From: JAAYXS01 sp043820985 | GTDB lineage: Bacteria > Planctomycetota > Phycisphaerae > UBA1845 > Fen-1342 | Direction of reading: 5' to 3' | Assembly: GCA_043820985.1 (NCBI GenBank) | Contig: JBDRDH010000143.1 | Span: 1 to 64,000, forward strand | DNA: 64,000 bases | Shown: positions 61,813 through 64,000 of the stretch, piece by piece | Numbering within the stretch: the stretch's first letter is position 1 | Layout: each line of letters opens with the position of its first letter | Position numbers and translations under genes: made by a program | Notes under the pieces: generated by a model | Seen by the model: the letters and a program-made list of their open reading frames with translations, nothing else | The model's database searches: none | Told to the model about the DNA's origin: nothing

Positions 61813-62775
61813 ATGTTCTTCCCAACCGCTGGCATCGAGACCCCAGTGTGGCTCCCGCCTCTTGTCGCCTTCGTTATTTCGTTCTTCACTTCCATGGGCG
61901 GCGTTTCGGGAGCGTTTCTATTACTACCTTTCCAGGTGTCCATGCTCGGCTATACAAGTCCGGGCGTCAGCGCCACGAACCACGTATTCAATATTGTGGC
62001 GATTCCTAGTGGTGTGTATCGCTACTGGCGTGAGGGCCGCATGGTGTGGCCGCTCGCTTGGGCAGTCATCATCGGAACACTGCCGGGCGTGATTATCGGC
62101 GCAATCCTGCGCGTCGCATACCTGCCGGACCCCAGACATTTCAAGGTCTTCGCTGGACTCGTGCTGTTGTACATCGGAGTGCGAATGGTCCGCGATCTGC
62201 TTGGCAAGCCGCCGCCTGACACGAACACGGCATCGGCGGAGAGGCGGTTCCAGGAGCTTGTTCGCCAGCATCGCGAGAGAAGTACAATCTCCCTAGCCAA
62301 AAAAACGCAAGCACTCCCAGTAACGACCGTCACCCGCTTCGATCCCCGACGCATCGGCTACGACTTTTACGGCGAGCATTACGAAGTCTCAACCTGCGGT
62401 GTCTTCCTTCTCAGCGGCGTCGTCGGCATCGCCGGTGGCGTGTACGGCATCGGTGGCGGAGCCATCATTGCACCCTTGTTCGTATCGCTCTTCGGCCTTC
62501 CCGTCTACACGGTGGCCGGGGCGGCGTTGATGGGGACTTTTGTGACGTCCATTGTCGGGGTCGCGTCCTACCAGGTTCTAGCACCGTTCTTCCCAAGCAT
62601 CTCAGTTGCCCCGGACTGGATGCTGGGCTCCCTCTTCGGGATCGGCGGAGCGATCGGCATGTACCTCGGAGCGCGCTGTCAGAAGCGCGCGCCAGCGAAG
62701 ATGATTAAGTGGATGCTCGCTGCTACCATGCTTGCAACAGCGTCGAGATACATCATGGCCCTCGGCAGCCTGTAA
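61813..62775 (+). CDS. TSUP (TauE/SafE) family transporter
   Basis: 320 residues with CGGAGG before the ATG. It is a polytopic membrane protein with two halves separated by a soluble loop (about 130-190, NTASAERRFQELVRQHRERS). Family motifs are SFFTSMGGVSGAFLLLPFQV and VGIAGGVYGIGGGAIIAPLF in the two halves, with GIIGAILR-like glycines between. TSUP proteins move sulphite, sulphonates or sulphur oxyanions. Within arsenic loci a member of this family sometimes accompanies Acr3, but the transported species is not fixed by sequence. It could serve thio-arsenicals or sulphite. It lies 61 bases after acr3 in the same direction. Confidence 0.88.
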   Translation: MFFPTAGIETPVWLPPLVAFVISFFTSMGGVSGAFLLLPFQVSMLGYTSPGVSATNHVFNIVAIPSGVYRYWREGRMVWPLAWAVIIGTLPGVIIGAILRVAYLPDPRHFKVFAGLVLLYIGVRMVRDLLGKPPPDTNTASAERRFQELVRQHRERSTISLAKKTQALPVTTVTRFDPRRIGYDFYGEHYEVSTCGVFLLSGVVGIAGGVYGIGGGAIIAPLFVSLFGLPVYTVAGAALMGTFVTSIVGVASYQVLAPFFPSISVAPDWMLGSLFGIGGAIGMYLGARCQKRAPAKMIKWMLAATMLATASRYIMALGSL

Positions 62776-62965
62776 AGGGGGGACCGATCGCCAGCCTCGG
62801 TCCTTGTGTCCACCGCCAGGCCCGGCATCTTATGAATCATAAATCATTTTCTTGCAATTGGTTACCAACTTTCCGCCCTCAGCCGGCGTTGAAGACCGGG
62901 CAGCAAATAATCCCAGGAAACCTGCGACCTTTCGCAGTCCGTGCTGTTGAACTGAGTCTCCGCTT

Positions 62966-62999
62966 CCGATACTATATCGGTTTATGCGAATATCCATAT
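62966..62999. promoter_or_regulatory. Candidate operator of the second ArsR gene
   Basis: CCGATA CTA TATCGG is a perfect inverted repeat (62966-62980). It is followed by an AT-rich stretch, GCGAATATCCATATAA, with ATAT pieces. It sits 20-55 bases before the arsR2 start and its AAGGAA ribosome binding site, in the usual place for self-regulation. The exact footprint is uncertain. Confidence 0.45.
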
Positions 63000-63018
63000 A
63001 ACTCTAAGGAACCCCGGG

Positions 63019-63417
63019 ATGCACAGAACGATAGAGCTGTTCAAAGCCCTCGCGGACGAAACGAGGCTGCGGATTCTGAGCTTGCTCAGCGGCGGCGAGC
63101 TCTGTGTCTGCGAGATCACGAAGGTGCTCGATATTGGCCAGCCCAAAGCCTCGCGCCACTTGGCCGTCTTACGGCAGGCTGAGCTCGTATCGGACCGGCG
63201 CGAAGGCATGTGGATGTATTACTCCCTGGCCGAACCCCAAGGCGAAACACAGCGTTGGATCGTGGCCTGGCTGGAATCGGCACGGAGGGAACTGCCAGAG
63301 GCCGCGGCGGATCTGGATGCGCTGAAGAGGCTGCAGCGCAGCGGCGGCCTGTGCGGACCGCTCTGTGCGGAAAGGCGTCGCACCGCGCCAAGGAGCGATA
63401 CGGTCGTTGTGCGTTGA
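63019..63417 (+). CDS. ArsR-family metalloregulator 2
   Basis: 132 residues; AAGGAA precedes the ATG. It is a second ArsR/SmtB repressor with LFKALADETRLRILSLLSGG and the metal motif ELCVCEI (Cys29, Cys31), lacking the third cysteine of arsR1. The helix-turn-helix is QPKASRHLAVLRQAELVSDR, then the wing GMWMYYSL. The C-terminal tail SGGLCGPLCAERRR adds two more cysteines that could complete a different metal site. It is 243 bp after the TSUP gene with its own palindrome, so it may start a separate transcript with the thioredoxin-like gene downstream. Which metalloid it senses is not predictable. Confidence 0.9.
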   Translation: MHRTIELFKALADETRLRILSLLSGGELCVCEITKVLDIGQPKASRHLAVLRQAELVSDRREGMWMYYSLAEPQGETQRWIVAWLESARRELPEAAADLDALKRLQRSGGLCGPLCAERRRTAPRSDTVVVR

Positions 63418-63534
63418 GGACGGAAAGGAGCAGCCAAGCTGCCCGGACATTCTGAAAGGTGCGGCGGCGCACTGACATGTGCGTTTGAGCGAGAGCAGTC
63501 AGGTGCGTCAGCACGCCGCGAGAGGAGCAACGAG

Positions 63535-64000
63535 ATGAATCGAAAGTGGGCGCAGACAAGCAGGTTGACGGTCGTTCTGGCGGTAGCGCTGGTGGCATCA
63601 CCGGCGGCACTCGGGCAGTCGCCCGGTGCCGGTAAGACAACGGACGCCGCCGCCGCCGAGGCGATGGCCCAGCAGGAGCAGACGTCCTCAGCGGAGCAGG
63701 AGCTCGGTATTGTCGCGATCGACCGCGTCGCCAAGGCGGACAAGTACGCCTTTGTCTTCTTTTTCCGCGCTAACGATGAACGTACGCAGACGATGCGTGC
63801 CGCGCTGGAGTCCGGTGTCGAGGAGATGCCGGAGAAGGCCGAATTCATCGCTGTCGATGTGACCGATCCACTGGAGAAGGCGATCATGAACAGGTTCAAG
63901 GTCAGCCGCGCGCCGATGCCGCTGATCCTGGCGCTGGCGCCGAACGGCGCCGTCACACGCGGCTTCACGCGGAACTTCAATGAGAAGCAGCTTGAGCAGG
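63535..64000 (+). CDS. Secreted thioredoxin-like protein (3' end beyond window)
   Basis: The first 155 residues are visible; the gene runs off the window. The ATG at 63535 follows AGAGGAG. A signal peptide (RLTVVLAVALVASPAALGQ) precedes an Ala/Gln-rich spacer. The folded part starts near residue 55 with ELGIVAIDRVAKADKYAFVF and continues FRANDERTQTMRAALESGVE, AEFIAVDVTDP and RFKVSRAPMPLILALAPNG. The last piece resembles the cis-Pro segment of thioredoxins. There is no CxxC in the expected place (FRANDERT instead), so redox activity is unlikely in this part. It sits 118 bp behind arsR2 and probably belongs to the arsenic run. A C-terminal domain could follow outside the window. Confidence 0.7.
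   Translation, partial: MNRKWAQTSRLTVVLAVALVASPAALGQSPGAGKTTDAAAAEAMAQQEQTSSAEQELGIVAIDRVAKADKYAFVFFFRANDERTQTMRAALESGVEEMPEKAEFIAVDVTDPLEKAIMNRFKVSRAPMPLILALAPNGAVTRGFTRNFNEKQLEQ

Noticed and set aside
1..64000. tRNA and rRNA genes
   Set aside because: I looked for T-arm-like GTTCGANNC motifs with flanking stems on both strands and for rRNA core sequences and saw none.

Overview
The window looks like chromosomal DNA of a member of the Planctomycetota, possibly a Phycisphaerae-type lineage. No marker gene settles the taxonomy; the placement is inferred from gene content. Supporting signs are secreted proteins ending in dockerin-like DxNxDG / NAYDID repeats, an ECF sigma factor of the large planctomycete ECF-kinase type directly followed by a Ser/Thr kinase-WD40 protein, beta-helix-like secreted proteins with a W..NW..P..D motif after the signal peptide, high GC, and many GTG/TTG starts.

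Layout. 1-4.1 kb: two small secreted proteins and an LVIVD-repeat dockerin protein. 4.1-7.5 kb: CPBP protease, trpC, and nusA (convergent with trpC, sharing a CTAG). 7.6-10.4 kb: two membrane-anchored proteins of unknown function, one broken by a one-base frameshift. 10.6-14.5 kb: a DUF2723-type membrane protein with a thioredoxin-like partner, then SpoVR. 14.5-19.3 kb: an operon of PilT, a membrane-anchored PilB/GspE-like protein whose Walker A lysine is replaced by leucine, and a CvpA-like protein. 19.7-24.9 kb: an operon of a membrane/TPR-like protein, UbiX, UbiA and a membrane glycosyltransferase. 25-26.8 kb: a collagen-like, calcium-repeat secreted protein and a lipoprotein. 26.9-31.3 kb: Gfo/Idh/MocA oxidoreductase, guaA, homocysteine methyltransferase-like protein and a TIM-barrel isomerase. 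31.4-31.65 kb: a candidate structured RNA with a clear intrinsic terminator. 31.7-33.2 kb: pyruvoyl arginine decarboxylase plus agmatinase (arginine to putrescine). 33.4-36.5 kb: SpoIIE-type phosphatase and a secreted protein.

36.8-40.6 kb is the accessory region. A PrrC-like AAA ATPase (interrupted by one in-frame TGA and with an altered Walker A) lies downstream of a stub of a restriction-modification enzyme. The pair is bracketed by direct copies of a 60-75 bp repeat. Next comes a small frameshifted gene whose 3' end is triplicated inside a scrambled array of GGTGTCCCCGGAATAC-like units.

40.6-52.9 kb: a co-directional surface/secretome island with a dockerin protein, a C10 cysteine protease, three paralogous tail-fibre-like secreted proteins with a common N-terminus and different C-terminal modules, and a 1440-residue protein with an HExxH motif and a dockerin. 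It is divergent from the ECF sigma/kinase pair (53.1-57.1 kb). 57.2-60 kb: a lipoprotein with 22 CxxCH haem motifs. 60.3-64 kb: an arsenic-type cluster of ArsR, Acr3, TSUP transporter, a second ArsR and a secreted thioredoxin-like protein cut by the window edge.

The most system-like observations are the decayed restriction/anticodon-nuclease-like island with its repeats, the PilT/Walker-less PilB/CvpA operon, the three-paralogue surface island, and the 22-haem lipoprotein next to the arsenic genes.
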